Shown here: positions 11,295 to 24,866 of the stretch, piece after piece | How positions within the stretch are numbered: position 1 is the first letter of the stretch | How the letters are laid out: every line of letters starts with the position of its first letter | From: Muscardinus avellanarius | Taxonomy: Eukaryota > Chordata > Mammalia > Rodentia > Gliridae | Assembly (NCBI GenBank): GCA_963383645.1 | Contig: OY726557.1 | Coordinates: 129,403,174-129,467,173, forward strand | DNA: 64,000 nucleotides | Reading direction: 5' to 3' | Made by a program: the position numbers and the translations under genes | Notes under the pieces: generated by a model | What the model was told of the DNA's origin: nothing | Databases searched by the model: none | The model's input: only the letters and a program-made list of their open reading frames with translations

Positions 11295-12097
11295 AGAGTA
11301 TTATTAAATATATAATAATGGTGCAAACTCTTACACTGATAACTTTTACTGAGGCCAACTCCGCAGTAGGGGTCGTACTGAGAGTTGGCCTGAATATCTC
11401 ATTTTATCTGCAAAGCTTCACCAGTTCTTCCAATCTCAAAAGCAGAATGCTAGACCTTAGTTCCTGGCCTCGGCCTTTTCCATCTTCACACTTTGTCTTT
11501 GGAGCAGGAATGCCTTCAAAAAACACTGGTTTTCATTTCGATCTTTAATTGAAAGGATGTCCCCAAGAGCCCCAGCACCTACAGAGTGTAGTTATTAAAC
11601 TCCCTGGTAAGTGGGCCCAGGCTGTCCTTTGTGGATTTAGGTGCCAGTGGTAGGATTTTCCATGGAAAGAGAGGGGAATGAAAGAGTACATGGGAGGGTG
11701 GTCTTTGTTGCTCTGACTCCACTAGCTGCCCCACTCCTTGGCTGAAGACGTGCTGACGGCCTGGCCCAGGGCTGTTTATTGCTCTATTAACTTCCAGAGA
11801 GAGCACAGTGCGGCTGATCCCTGGGTGGCCTCTCTGTTTATGTGACTTTCTTTTTCACCTTTGAGAGGGCTGTGTGGTTTGTTGAGGCCTCTAGGCTTTT
11901 GCCGTGAGCTCAGCCTATGCGAGTCCCCACCCCTAAAGTTCAGCATCCTTCCTCATACCCGAGACATTGCAGGGACGATGGCACCACCCGCTTCTTTTCT
12001 AGTAAGATACCTACTGCAAACCATCCTCACTCGCTGGGGTTCCAGACAACCCACCTGCTATTGGTGAGAGGGAATTAATTCCTGCAGTCTGGAATTT

Positions 12098-12155
<58 letters not shown>

Positions 12156-12405
12156 TTCCTTCCTTCCTTCCTTCCTTCCTTTCTTTCTTTCTCTTTCTTT
12201 CTTTTGCGGGTCTAGGGATGGAACCCAAAGGAATTTGACCTCCCATCTACATCCACTGCCCAATTTTTTATTCTTTAATTTAAACAGGGTCTCCCTGAGT
12301 TGCAGAGGGCCTCACTAAGTATCTGAGGCTGCCTGTGAACCGCGATCCTCTGGTCTCAGCCTCCCGAATGCTGGGATTACAAGTGTGCGCCACCACGCCC
12401 GGTAT
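12098..12405 (-). mobile_element. B1-ID SINE with expanded (TTTC)n/(TTCC)n tail
   Basis: The SINE body (about 12206-12402) ends ccaccacgcccgg. Its reversed tail at 12098-12205 is TTTC repeats containing seven consecutive TTCC units (12152-12179). A 10-bp duplication (tctggaattt) flanks the whole unit at 12088-12097 and 12406-12415, so the pyrimidine tract belongs to the insertion. Confidence 0.93.
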
Positions 12406-12514
12406 TCTGGAATTTGTAAGGGACTGCTCTGTCCTGGAGCTAGAATAAGAGAATAGGAAGAAAGGCCACTAGAGCTATTGCCAGAATCTGTGCTTCAAAA
12501 AAATATCCCTTCTG

Positions 12515-12677
12515 AGTCAGGAGCAGTAGTCTACATTTGTAATTCCAGTATTTGAGTATGCTGAGACAGGAGGACCTTACACAGTAACTTAGTAAGACCT
12601 TGTTTGAAAACAAAAAGTAAAATAGGGCTCAGAGGTATAATGCTCCTTGAATTCCAACCCCAGGACCACCAAAAAAA
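12515..12677 (+). mobile_element. Old B1-ID SINE, shortened
   Basis: tttgtaattccagtatttga, gctgagacaggaggacctta and a damaged ID half can be followed, with deletions in both halves. Confidence 0.8.
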
Positions 12678-12684
12678 GTACCTT

Positions 12685-12893
12685 TATTTTTTGTGTGTGT
12701 GTGGTACTAGGGGTGGAACCCAGGGGTCTTCCATCTCTGGCTTATACACCCAGCACTATTTAGTTTTTATTTGAGAACAAATAAAACTGAGTTTCTGACA
12801 GCCTAAGCTGATGAGGCTGACTTCTAGCCTACGATCCTCCTGTCTCAGCCTCCCGAGCACTGGAATTACAGGTGCATGTCACCACGCCCAGCT
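12685..12893 (-). mobile_element. B1-ID composite SINE
   Basis: tgtggtactaggggtggaac through gtcaccacgcccagct; a short (GT)n tail precedes it. Confidence 0.9.
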
Positions 12894-13752
12894 GAAAAGT
12901 TCCTTCTGAGTGGTTGTAACACAGCCTTCACAGAGGACAAAAGCCTTCAGTAGACCAATGCTTGAGTAGACAAATGGATTAGAAAGATTTGAGACAGTTT
13001 CATCAGTGCAGTAAGTGAGAAATCAAGTCAGACTTCAGATGAAGCCTGTTCCTGAAACTAGTTGGAGCTTTATCCCCACCCCCTGCCACAAACACACATA
13101 CTTTTACTTGAATTTGTCACTTTTGGTTCTCCTTTCTGTTCTGCCCCTATAGAATGGCCTTTTCTCCACGCACACTGAGCCACCCTACATTCCACCTCGA
13201 AAAATTCCTCAGAACACCCATTTCCCTGTGTCTCTGAGGACCCAACGCCCCCTTGGAGTCACCGAGATCGCAAAGCTTGCTTAGCTTCAGGAACACACCA
13301 TTAAGCCAGCCTTGCCCCGTCCTCCCCTCCCTCCTTTCCCTGTGCCTCGCACTTGACCTTGCTCCACCCATAGCCCTGCTCCTGCCGTGGCTCACTCTCC
13401 TGTCCAGCCAGCTCTGTGCACATCCACACCACTGGCCTCCCCCTCCTAACCTGCGGTGACCCTTCAAGCCTCCACCGTGTCTTTGGTGTGAGACCATGTT
13501 TCCTCACAGTCCTACTGATTGTCCCATGTCTAAATTCAAGGCCAGGAAACTTGGTTCATACTATCTCACATCTACGCTACAGTCACAAAACATGGTGTGG
13601 AAGTCGGTCCCAAATAGATGTCTAGAGGCCCAGCCAGCAGCCTCCTCCAACCAAAGACAAGTCTTTGCCAACTCTCACCTTCTTCTTTGTTAATGTCACC
13701 GTAGCACACACTCTGCAGAACGTCACGGGATCCCTCAGAAAATGCCCATGGA

Positions 13753-13958
13753 AGCTGGGTGTGGTGCCACACACCTCTAGTCTCAGTACTTAAGAGGCTG
13801 AGACAGGAGGCTTTCAGGTTTGAGGGCAGCCTCATCAATTTAGCAAGACTCTCAGCAACTTAGCAAGACCCTGTTTAAAAATAAAAATAAAGCAGTGTTG
13901 AGGATATAAAAATAAAGCAGTCCAGTGCCCCTGGGTTCAGTCCTCAATGCCCCCCTCC
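13753..13958 (+). mobile_element. B1-ID SINE with 13-bp target duplication
   Basis: gctgggtgtggtgccacaca to gttcagtcctcaatgcccc. Perfect duplication aaatgcccatgga at 13740-13752 and 13959-13971. Confidence 0.95.
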
Positions 13959-14834
13959 AAATGCCCATGGAGACTTCAACTTCAATGCGAGCTCATAACC
14001 AAGTCAGCTTTCTGTTTGCTTGGCTTGCTTTTAAAAAAAAAACAAGAGTCTATTTTCAGGAGGAATTGTGAAAGAAAGAGAAAAAAAGTCAAATAAAAAT
14101 AAAAGAAAGAAAAAAGTCAAATAAAAACCAAAACAGAGAACTTAAAGGAGTTTTGTGTTCTTTTCCCTTCCTCTGCCCTTCCTCGATCTCCCATCCCCCT
14201 CACTTTCTGTTTTGCTTTTCATGCCAATTGCTAAAGACTGTAATTTAAAAACTGAACTGGCTTTTCCAGAGCCAGGAGGAATGTACATCTGCACGTGGAT
14301 TTTTCCACAAGGAAATCGTTGCTGTCTTTTGGTTCTTCTTAGCCAGTAACAGTGAGATGCATCCATCCATCTTCCCAGCTCTTGCCCTAATTTGTTTGAG
14401 AGGCTCAGGGGGTCGGAAGGGATGGTTTGTGTTTCGCCCTGTCACAGTGCTGTTTGATGAGGTTTGTGCTCCATTTGTTCGGATGGTTTTTATGGTTTCT
14501 TTGTTGTTTGCGGAAAGACTTTCAAAGTCATAATTCTGTATCCTTAAGCCCCTCTGCCATTCCTGTTCCGTGTGTCAATGGAACTCGCACCACTAGAAAG
14601 GAAATGAGGGAATTACCCAGCCAGTGAGTTCAGCAAGTTCTGAGCACCAGGATGGAGGCATGTGGACCCCTTCAAGAAAGGCGGGGATCACACAAGTTCA
14701 GGTTCTGTGGAGTCTTCACGGCAGTACAGAAGTGAGCCTTGAGTCACTTCTCGGCAGGCAGCAGCTCTCTAGCTTCTTGTTTCTTTTCTTTTTTTATTTT
14801 TGCCTGGTGATGTGGTATGTGTATGCGTGCACAC

Positions 14835-15037
14835 GGGTTACTGGAGATTGAACCCAGAGCGCTCTACCTCCAAACAGGGCTCTACCCCAGCCCTTTGCTT
14901 TGTTTTAAAACAAGGAATGGGTTCTTGCTAGGTTGTTGGGAGCCTTACTACATTGCTGAGGCTGTCCTCGAACCTGTGATCCTCCTGTCTCAGCCCCCCA
15001 ACTATTGGGATTAGAGGTATGAACCACCACGCCTGGT
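14835..15037 (-). mobile_element. Old B1-ID SINE
   Basis: gttactggagattgaaccc through gaaccaccacgcctggt, with a small duplication inside the ID half. Confidence 0.85.
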
Positions 15038-15369
15038 GCTCATCCTCTCATTTCTTGATGTGGGCCAGTTCTCAGACACATCTTAGGGCTTTTTCCTTTT
15101 TCTGTAACCATCAGCCCCACCCCTTTCCATTATCAACAAAGAAGTCCAGTCCAAGAGACCTGCAAGAGTCTGGAATGTGCCCACATCGGTGAGGGCCATT
15201 CCACACATCAGTGTGCTGAAATCAGAGCTGGATTTGACCTTGCAGGGGTGTCAGGGACATGGGTTTTGAGATAGTCTTCCCATGGGACCTTTTCTTCGGA
15301 CATCCCCCACCTCTTCAGAGCTGTGTGAAGGACTTTAATACAAGACTATGAACAATTTTTTTTTATATT

Positions 15370-15990
15370 TGTGGAAGTTTTACAAGGTGTTTCACATATG
15401 TTATCTCATTTGGTTCTGAGCACAACCTCATCATAATCCAATTTTCATTTGCAGATTAAAGGCTCAGAGAATCTTTTGATACATCCAAGATCCCATGACA
15501 AGCCGGGCGTGGTGGCGCACGCTTGTAATCCCAGCATTTGGGAGGCTGAGACCTGGAGGATCGCAGTTCGCGGGCAGCCTCAACTACGTAGTGAGGCCCT
15601 CTGCAACTCAGTGAGACCTGGTTTCAAAATAAAGAATAAAAAATAGGGCACGGTGTGTAGCTCAGAGATCAAATGCCCCTGGGTTCCATCCCCAGACCCG
15701 CAAAAAAAACAAAAAGATGCTTTGCCGGGCGTGGTGGCACACGCTTGTAATCCCCGCGCTTGGGAGGCGGAGACAGGAGGATCACACAGGTTCAAAGCCA
15801 GCCGCTCTGGCTTAAGAGACCCTGTTTCCAAATAAAAAAATATTAAATAGGTCTGGGAGTGTAGCCCGGAGGTAGAAGGGCTTCCAGGAACCCCAGTACC
15901 ACCAAAAAAAAAAAAAAAAAAAAAATCCCATGACATATAATAGCAAGGACAGAACTCGAACTGTGCTCTAACTTCAAATTCAGTGTTCTT
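15370..15990 (-). mobile_element. MIR-like element split by two SINEs
   Basis: tatgttatctcatttggttc and catttgcagattaaaggctc before the SINE pair, and aggacagaactcgaactgtg after it, fit a reversed MIR-type consensus. Confidence 0.5.
15501..15924 (+). mobile_element. Two head-to-tail B1-ID SINEs within one target duplication
   Basis: The first copy (15502-15723) starts gccgggcgtggtggcgcac. The second (15724-15924) starts the same way but has a shortened B1-to-linker segment (agccgctctggcttaagaga) typical of a deletion subfamily also seen at 17284, 21892, 26473 and 40752. Only the outer borders share the duplication atcccatgaca (15490-15500, 15925-15935). Confidence 0.92.
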
Positions 15991-16127
15991 TCTAGGACTT
16001 CAGCCCCTGGAATAAGATAGCTGTCTTCTTAAAATCAGGGCTAATGTTTATTTCACCACCCCACCCTCCAGCCCCAGGGGAAAAGTACACTTTGGGAATT
16101 TTGTGATGCTTAAAAAGTTATTGCTAA

Positions 16128-16286
<159 letters not shown>

Positions 16287-16414
16287 TAAATGGCATACCA
16301 CTCTTTGGGAGTAAAACAGTTCTGAACACAGGGGTGAAAAATAAGGTCATGAGATAAATAAAATCATGCATTTGTTTTCATATGTTATGAGTAGATATCA
16401 ACATGAATCTGCAG

Positions 16415-16490
16415 GGCCTGGGGATGTAGCTCAGTGGTAGAGTACATGCTTAGCATGTACAAGGCCCAGGGTTCATTCCCTATTACCAAA
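16415..16490 (+). mobile_element. Stand-alone ID element (tRNA-Ala-derived SINE)
   Basis: Starts ggcctggggatgtagctcag, keeps A-box and B-box-like segments (tagctcagtggtagagt; ggttcattcc) and ends at accaaaat. There is no B1 half. It lies in FLI1 intron 6, about 130 bp after exon 6. Confidence 0.92.
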
Positions 16491-17283
16491 ATATTTTTTT
16501 TTTATTTAGAGCCTGTCCCTGATACGTTTGTCCTTGACAAATGCTATAGATTTTTGCTTAGCTCTTTGAGATTTGTTTCACTGTACTTGTTTTCTTTTAT
16601 CTTTGAAGTTTGAAAGTTCCTATATGATTGAGAGATCATGGAATTGGATTCTGTTAGTTAAGTCAGGATAATGAACATCTAAGATTTTGTTCCTCCAGTT
16701 GACAAGGCTTAATCATACCTATGTCCCCATCCTTATCTCATGAAAGATTGAGATAGAGGATCACTTGGTAAGGAGATGGTAGGGTTCAGAGACACCAATT
16801 TATCCACCAGGTGGTGTGGTGATGACATATTAAAGTCTATCCAATCTCTCCTATTAAAGGAGCAAGGAAAGAGAATGATTCATGAATTCCTGAGCCAGAA
16901 TAGGCCAATCTTGCTGTCTCTTGCAAGTAAAGTATCAAGCAGATGAATGGGTGGTGAAGGAAATTTTTCTAAGAAAGAAGTTGCAATTATAAATCAATGT
17001 CCACGCAATAACCAAGATCTCCTTCAGCAACATGCATTCATCATTTGTTTTCTCTGCATACCACACTTTGGTCTATGGGGTTCACAAAAATGCACCAATG
17101 GGGACTGGTCCTTTAGGCAAGGCAGAGAAATCCTGCACACACATAACTCTTTGCATCTGGCTTTGTGAACCTGCTGCCTCTTGAGTTAGCTCTGAAAAGA
17201 GAGGCGGGACTGGGACCTGGGGAGATGAGGAGGAAAGGCACTTCAGTAGAGTTGGGGTTGTGGGAAGACACCCAGGTTGGCAT

Positions 17284-17460
17284 GGTGGTACTGGGGATGG
17301 AACCCCTTCTACCTCTGGGCTACACTCCCAGACCTATTTTATATTTTTTATTTGAAAACTGGGTCTCTTAAGCCAGCAAGGCTGGCTTCAAACCTGTGGG
17401 ATCCTCTTGTCTCCTCCTCCCAAGCATGGGGATTACAAGCGTGCACCACCACGCCCGGCT
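17284..17460 (-). mobile_element. B1-ID SINE, deletion subfamily
   Basis: tggtactggggatggaacc, ctacactcccagacc, the short ggtctcttaagccagc junction, and caccaccacgcccggct. It lies in FLI1 intron 6, about 290 bp before exon 7. Confidence 0.92.
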
Positions 17461-17752
17461 TTTAAAAATTATTTAAAAAATTTATTTTTAAAACTTCATT
17501 CAGAGCAGTATTGTCTTCCCCATTAAAATGTAAGTTCTACAGAAACTGCTTGCTCGCTACTGGACCTCCCAAGTGAAGAACTTCCCACACAGTGATTCTG
17601 GAGAAATATGTATAGACGTAAAGGAATACATGAATGGGTGGAGCTAGGGTGAATAGTGACATAGGTGTCCTCCCTCTAGAGGGGGCCAGATCAGCTGCTT
17701 CCCTCTCTCCCGCAAAATGGCCCACTTACCTTCTTTTCTTCCCTCTGTACAG

Positions 17753-17812
17753 GTCCCCCCCTTGGAGGAACACAAACAATGAGTAAGAACACTGAACAGC
17801 GGCCCCAGCCAG
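17753..17812 (+). CDS. FLI1: FLI1 exon 7 (residues 241-261)
   Basis: The 60-bp exon completes Ser241 and reads PPLGGTQTMSKNTEQRPQP plus the first base of Asp261. Human has GGAQTISK at the variable spot. The acceptor is tgtacag (ending 17752); the donor gtacca at 17813 is a weaker match to consensus than those of exons 6 and 8. The phase agrees on both sides. The residues belong to the Pro/Thr/Ser-rich linker ahead of the ETS domain. Confidence 0.96.
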
Positions 17813-17894
17813 GTACCAGTCCAGATGTGTGATCGCTCCTTTGCTTCTTGTGCAGCACTGGATGTAACATAGTTGGCTGACGGAGGATTTAGAC

Positions 17895-18245
17895 AATACA
17901 CACTTGGCCTTCCATATCTGTGGGTCGTGTATCCAGGGATTCAGCCAACTGCAGGCCCCAAATAGTCAGGAAAAAAAACCTGCATCCACACTGCACACGT
18001 ACAGAATGTTTTTTTATCAATGTTCCCTAAACAACACATATAACATTATGTAGTATTTATATTGTATTAGGTATTATAAGTAATCCAGAGATGATTTAAA
18101 ATATATGAAAGGATGTGTATAGGTTCTATGTAAATAGTATGCCATTTTATATAAAAACATATGCATACATGGGTTTTGGCATCCCAAGTGGGGCCGGGAA
18201 CAAATCTCCCATGTATACCAAGGAGCAACTCTATTACAGATGTAA
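17895..18245. mobile_element. MER2-like Tigger DNA-transposon fossil
   Basis: ccttccatatctgtgggtc, attcagccaactgcaggcc, attgtattaggtattataag, gccattttatataaaaaca and ataccaaggagcaactctat keep the MER2 order almost completely. It lies in FLI1 intron 7. Confidence 0.75.
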
Positions 18246-18384
18246 TAGAGCTCTCTTCTTTCCAAGAGGGTCTATATGTGATTCCCTTGGTAATAAATCT
18301 GTGAATTAAATAACAGGTGGTGAACTCAGGTAGATTTGTTAAATATTAGAGGTGTAAGAAACTTAAAGATGAAATGTTCCAATG

Positions 18385-18520
18385 CTTAATTGTGTACAAG
18401 AAAGAAACGGAGGCCCAGAGAGGCAAAGTGATCGCTCACAGCAACACTGCTGGTGAACGAAAGAGCTAGAGCTGTCGCCCCAGACTCCTATGATCTTGTC
18501 CAAGCCCTTATGCTTCACCA
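18385..18520 (-). mobile_element. MIR element
   Basis: ggaggcccagagaggcaaag, followed by a cacagcaacactgctggtga stretch, is a reversed MIR core. Confidence 0.65.
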
Positions 18521-19979
18521 AAACATATGCAAAACCACCCTCAATCTGTGATGGATGTACTTAACAAAGAAAACTTCTAAGGACTTGGAGACTCTTAGTA
18601 TTGGGATGGAACATGGAGACGAAAGGTCTGCAACACCTCAGTCTCGTGCTTACCTCACTTTTACCTGAATACTTGCAGCAAAACAGGGAGCCGACTGCCT
18701 AGCCCAGCTCAGTTCCACTTCCTGAGCTGAATCCCTTTTCCAGCTTCCTAGTTTGCCCTCTGGCGAAAGGTCCTATTCAAAGTCCTTCAGAGATCTGGAG
18801 AGAGCTGTAATGCGCAAGCCCCACTTTACCCAGTCTTCTTTAGGTGGCGTGCCCGAGATGGACAAGCCGTTTGCTCTGGGATGGGCAGAGATGTTCTCCA
18901 TCTCTGCCCCAGATAGAACAAGAGAAAATTGCACAGGAAGGTGAAGAATAAACCTGTGGGTGTGAAACACAAGTCACATGTAGAGTTTCCAAGCTCCACC
19001 AACAAGAAAATGGGACATCATCTGATGGAAATATTTTAGTGACACTAGCAGTGTGTATGAAAAAAAATAGGTTAAATGCTTTAGAGATTCTTCAAGTTAG
19101 TCCCTAGCTCTAAATAGAAACCCAAGAATTATATTGATTTGTTTTCAAATTGCAATTATAATTGTAAAAATGGTCACATTGCACAGACGATTTGACAGTG
19201 TGGCCAAGTCGAGCCCCAGCTCTCCACCATGATCTCCTCAACTGAAAAACAGATGAATCTCACCTACACCCATATTGCAGAGTCTTTTTTATAGCTAAAT
19301 AACCACATAAGCGTTTAGTAAACTGAGATTTTAAGAATAGCGACTTTATAGCTAGCCTCCAAATTCTGGTTAGTGTCGACCTTTCCAAGCTTTAAATCAC
19401 AGAGTGCTGGACTGGAAGGGAGCTGAGGTCAGGAGCCCAACCTACTCATTTGGCAGATGAGAAAACTGAAACCCAGAGGTTGTCTAACAAACGATTTTGT
19501 TTATAGCATAGCTGGGCCTGGAACCCAAGCAGCTTGGTTTCCAGCCATGTGGTTTTTATGCTCCATCAGAAAAACAGATCTTTGTAATGTTTTTAGAATT
19601 AAGTAGGACTACTAAAGTCCAGTAGCCATCATGAGACCTTCTTCAAGCCCATTTAACAAGCGATCCTTCGGCTCCTTCACTGTAGGGTTGAATATCAGTC
19701 AGTTCCTTCCCAAACATTTCTGCACTTTTGTTTTGGGTAATGACAACAGAATCTATAAATTTTAGAAACCAAATATGAGAAAAATGAGGCTATTACTATT
19801 CCATGATGTTTTGACCATAACAATGACCCAGATCTTTGAGGTCTGCAGATAAGTCTTCTGAAATCTGGATTTCCTATGATATTGAAGTAAGAGTATGAAT
19901 GCTTGGGATTTCCTTACGATTTATGCTGTTGTTGTATTTGTAATGACAGTGAAGCAAACGTCCTTTCTTGTTTCCTTAG

Positions 19980-20027
19980 ATCCATACCAGATCCTGGGCC
20001 CCACCAGCAGTCGTCTGGCAAACCCTG
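19980..20027 (+). CDS. FLI1: FLI1 exon 8 (residues 261-277)
   Basis: The 48-bp exon completes Asp261 and reads PYQILGPTSSRLANP plus the first base of Gly277, identical to human FLI1. The acceptor is tttccttag (ending 19979) and the donor gtgagt at 20028. Reading on into intron 8 meets a stop within five codons, so intron retention would remove the DNA-binding domain. It joins in phase to the ETS exon at 22209. Confidence 0.96.
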
Positions 20028-20387
20028 GTGAGTTTACCTGAGTCAGAAAGACTTTCTTTCCAGAATGTTCCCTAGCTCTGGGAGGTCACAGAGACCTCTG
20101 TCCTACGTCCAGACAGCTGAGTGGCTTCAGCTTCTTTTCTTCAGAGGTTCAACACTGGTGTACAAACGAGGAGGAGTCAGGGCTTGTTGCTAAGTGGCAA
20201 TGTGGGTTAGCTGAGGATGCTTCTGGAAAACAAATTAGCATTGCATCTCTGCACTGAAGTTTTGACTAGCAGTAAATGGCACAGGTAGAAGTGCCAGTAG
20301 AGAAAGATAGGGGAAAAGAGAGGAAACAACCCTAGAATTTCTCAGTTACCTCATCCATAAAAGGCACAAATTAATAAATATTCCAAA

Positions 20388-20608
20388 TTTTTTCTTTTTT
20401 CTTTCCTTTGTGAAACTGGGGACTGAACCCATGGGAATTCTACCTCTAGGCCACACTTCCAGCCCTACTTTATTTTGTATTTTGAAACAGCATGTCACTA
20501 AGTTACTGAGGGTCTCGCTAAATTGCTGAGGCTGGCCTAAAACCTGTGATCCTCCTGTCTTGGCCTCCCGAGTGCTGTGATTACAGACATATACCGCCGC
20601 ACCCACCT
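20388..20608 (-). mobile_element. B1-ID composite SINE
   Basis: gaaactggggactgaaccca through ataccgccgcacccacct, in FLI1 intron 8. Confidence 0.88.
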
Positions 20609-21120
20609 CCCATTGATTTTAGAAAGTGACCTAGAGTTATCTGACCTTCTAAAAGAGAAATGTTCCTAAAGAGTTGCAGATCGAGTGCATTTTACAGTGT
20701 GTCTAGGGTTCATTACTAAAAATAACTCCGGGTGAGTCCTTAACTAAGACTACTGGGATCGTAAACTAACAGGCTTCCTGCAACAAAGAGGCCCACATGC
20801 CTTACTGTTGCTGAGAACAAGTCCTGCTGAGACTCCCTACCTGTTTCTAAAGCCTGATCATTCTTGCCCTGAGGATAAGGAAGCCACCACCACTTCCCTC
20901 TGCTATTTTCTCCTTTGCTCAAGTTTTCCAGCATAGAGCTTAGATCTGAAAGCCAGTTGTGCTGGGGAACAATCCAAGCCTGCGGGGGGACCTTCTCCCT
21001 GTGACTGGCAGCTCTTCTGTGACCCTGACACTTTTTAATGCCAATGGGATACCTTGGGAGACCCCATCACTACATAGAAATCAGACAGTGATTTGGGTCT
21101 CTATAGAAGATGAGCGTTGG

Positions 21121-21293
21121 TCAAGCAAGGTGGTACATGCTGTAATCCCACTGCCTGGGAGGCTGACAGGATGATGGCAAGTTCACTACCAGTCTCAGCA
21201 ACGTAACAAGACTGTGCTTCAAAGTAAAAAGTAAAATAGGTCTGTTTCAGGGGCTGAATGTCCCTGGGTTCAATCTCCAGGACCCTCCCCCCA
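21121..21293 (+). mobile_element. Old, shortened B1-ID SINE
   Basis: caaggtggtacatgctgtaa, then gggttcaatctccaggaccc; small deletions in both halves. Confidence 0.8.
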
Positions 21294-21478
21294 AATTAGG
21301 AATCAAAGCTTTTGCCAAAAGGAATGTAGGAAAGCGACTTGCCCAGCTTGGCAACCACCAGGACTCATTAGTAAGCCTTGGGATTAATTATCTTAAGATC
21401 TACCCTTGCTTCTTGTACTCATCTTGAAGGCAAACACTATACAATAAGAAATTTTTGACAGCCTAGCTCAAAGAGAAG

Positions 21479-21692
21479 AGTTTTTTTTTTTTTTTTTTTT
21501 TTTCCATACTGGGGATGGAACCCAGGGGAATTCTACCTTTGAGCTACGCCCCCAGCCCAATTTTTTATTCTTTATTTTGAAACAGGGTCTCACTGATTTG
21601 CAAAGGGCCTCACTAAGTAGCTGAGGCTGTCCGTGAACCATGATCCTCCTGTCCAAATGCTAGGATTACAAGTGTGCGCCTCAATGCCTGGC
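21479..21692 (-). mobile_element. B1-ID composite SINE
   Basis: A 23-T run, then atactggggatggaaccca to tgcgcctcaatgcctggc. A short duplication aaagagaag flanks it (21470-21478; 21694-21702). Confidence 0.93.
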
Positions 21693-21808
21693 AAAAGAGA
21701 AGCTTTTTAATGTTCTCATTAAACGATAAGATGACAGGCATGCTAACTACCCCAATTTGATCATTATACTTTGTACACATGCATGGGAATATCAACCTTA
21801 CCTCATAA

Positions 21809-22738
<930 letters not shown>

Positions 22739-24195
22739 AAGCTTAACCACAGTGGCCTTCTAGCTAAAGTCTCAACCCTCACTCTTCCTGGATACTTTGG
22801 ACTCTAAAGGACATAGGTGGCCTTGAAGAGAAAACAAAACTGGATGTTCTTTCTTGTTGGATAGAACCTTTATATTTGTTTAAAAACATTTTTTTTTAAT
22901 GTAAGTAACTTTTGCTTCCTCTACCTGAACAAAGAGATGGAACATTCCATGGGCCAGTACGCCATTTTGGATTCTCAATCTCCTATCATTACATGAGTTG
23001 ACTATTTAGATTACTGGAATGGTTTTCTGAGAAAGAAGCTGTACATTTTTTTTTTATTTGTATGACCAAAGCAGTTTCATATCAATACACGGGTCTCATC
23101 ATTACAGAATTCAATATATAATGAACTATGGACTTCACCAGTCGTGTTCTGGTTTGAGACTTAGTGGATATAGATGCAGGAAGCTTATAATCTCATGTTA
23201 GGAGGACCTAAATCAGTGGATGGCAACTGGAACACTGGCTGTAAGGCTGGTGATGTTCTCACCCAACTGGAATCTGAAAGAAAGAACATGTATGTGTGTG
23301 TGTATTTAAGAAGCCATGGGCATTGCAAAATCCCTCTTAATGGGCAATATGTACTCCACTGACCATTCTCTCTAGAAATACTCAAGATATGAACTAAGAA
23401 ATTTTAATGCAAATATGCAAACACAGACATTCCTGAAAGACAGAATTAAAGAAATAGCTTTTTTTTTTTTTTTTTTTTTTTTAATGACAGTGGGTCCCAG
23501 AACTTTTAAAAGTCATAGGGATTTCTAACTCACACAGATTCGCAAGCGCTGTGCGTTTGTCAGACCATCAGACCAGGGTCAACCAATCGGAAGGCAACTT
23601 ACTGTATAAATTATGCAGAGTTATTTTCCTATATCTCACAGTATTAAAAATAAATAGTTAAAAATTAAAAAGAATAAATAAACGAGTTGACCTCGGTCAC
23701 AAATGCAATTTTACTATCAAATCAATCATTGTTATTTTTTTAATGTAATTTGTACATCTTTTTGTCAATCTGTACATTTGGGCTATTTGTACGTTTTTAT
23801 AGCTGGTTTTTAAAAAGCATAATGTGACTATTGCTGCAAAAAACAGGGCGTTTAAGTCACTGACTTACTGGGAAGAGAAGCACTGGTACAGTTATTTAAC
23901 AGGCATGCAAAAGCAAGAAATGGCAATCCATTTAAATCTTTAATGCTTTGAAAATGTTTGTAAATAACAGAACCGCAATAATCACAACTCTGTAAAGAAC
24001 AACCAAACTTTCCCTTGTGGAGACGAGGGATTTTCCTGCTCCGTATATGCAATATTTTTTAGACATTAAAATATATATAAGTTTGCAGGTAATCGTTGAC
24101 TTTTTTAAACTATATTAAGTGTTAAGCTGACAACTGTCAATGAAGACTATGTTGTAAAATAATTTGACTAAATAAATTGTGCCTTCTTCTCTCAG
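22739..24195 (+). other. FLI1: FLI1 3'UTR
   Basis: AT-rich sequence without SINEs follows the stop and runs to a canonical poly(A) signal at 24171. It includes a T-run at 23459-23482 and an AT-rich cluster at 23645-23690 with earlier AATAAA-type motifs that might give shorter transcripts. The lack of young insertions over 1.4 kb fits constrained UTR. The exact cleavage site is inferred. Confidence 0.8.
24171..24176 (+). terminator. FLI1: FLI1 poly(A) signal (AATAAA)
   Basis: AATAAA in gactaaataaattgtgcctt, about 1.43 kb after the stop; cleavage expected near 24190-24200. Confidence 0.7.
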
Positions 24196-24688
24196 AAATG
24201 AGGACGCAGTTTTCTTATTTGTCCACTGTAAGGTGAAAGGGTTTTCCAGGAAATCTATTTGCCTCTTATATTATCAAGAATTCTTCAAATGTACCTACAG
24301 CAGTATGTCTCCAAATCAACATGGTTTTGCTTTGTTGATGATTTTTGCAGCCTCTCTTTATGCTATTTAAATCTTCCTTAGCCTAAAAGGGCTTTATAAG
24401 AGAACAGCAAAGGCCATGGGTAATCTGTGTTCAAAGACCAGAATAAGCAAAGATCCATTCAGGATGGGGCTTGTCCATTAGACTTGGTTCTCCTGCACCC
24501 ACCAAACACTTCAAAACCCAATAGCTGACCTCCTGCTACCCCAACAGAGAATAAGACCGGTTTCCTTCTGATATCAGGCTAGAATCTTAAGGCCTGTGTA
24601 GACTTAGAGGTCCTCCCCTGTGCCCCAAAGAAGAAACTGGCTTCAAATAGTGTAACTGTTAGCTTATTTCCATTTCCTCTGTTTCATT

Positions 24689-24690
<2 letters not shown>

Positions 24691-24732
<42 letters not shown>
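24691..24732. repeat. (AT)n microsatellite
   Basis: About 20 AT units, 0.5 kb beyond the FLI1 3' end. Confidence 0.95.
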
Positions 24733-24734
<2 letters not shown>

Positions 24735-24866
24735 AATGTCTGGAAAAGTCTTCATGTTACAAGGACACGCACAGCGTTAGTAACCCTATGACCTTCCCTG
24801 AGTACTATGAAGTACCTACTATACCACCTCTAACAAAGTAAAGTGTGATCCAGAACATTCCGTGGG

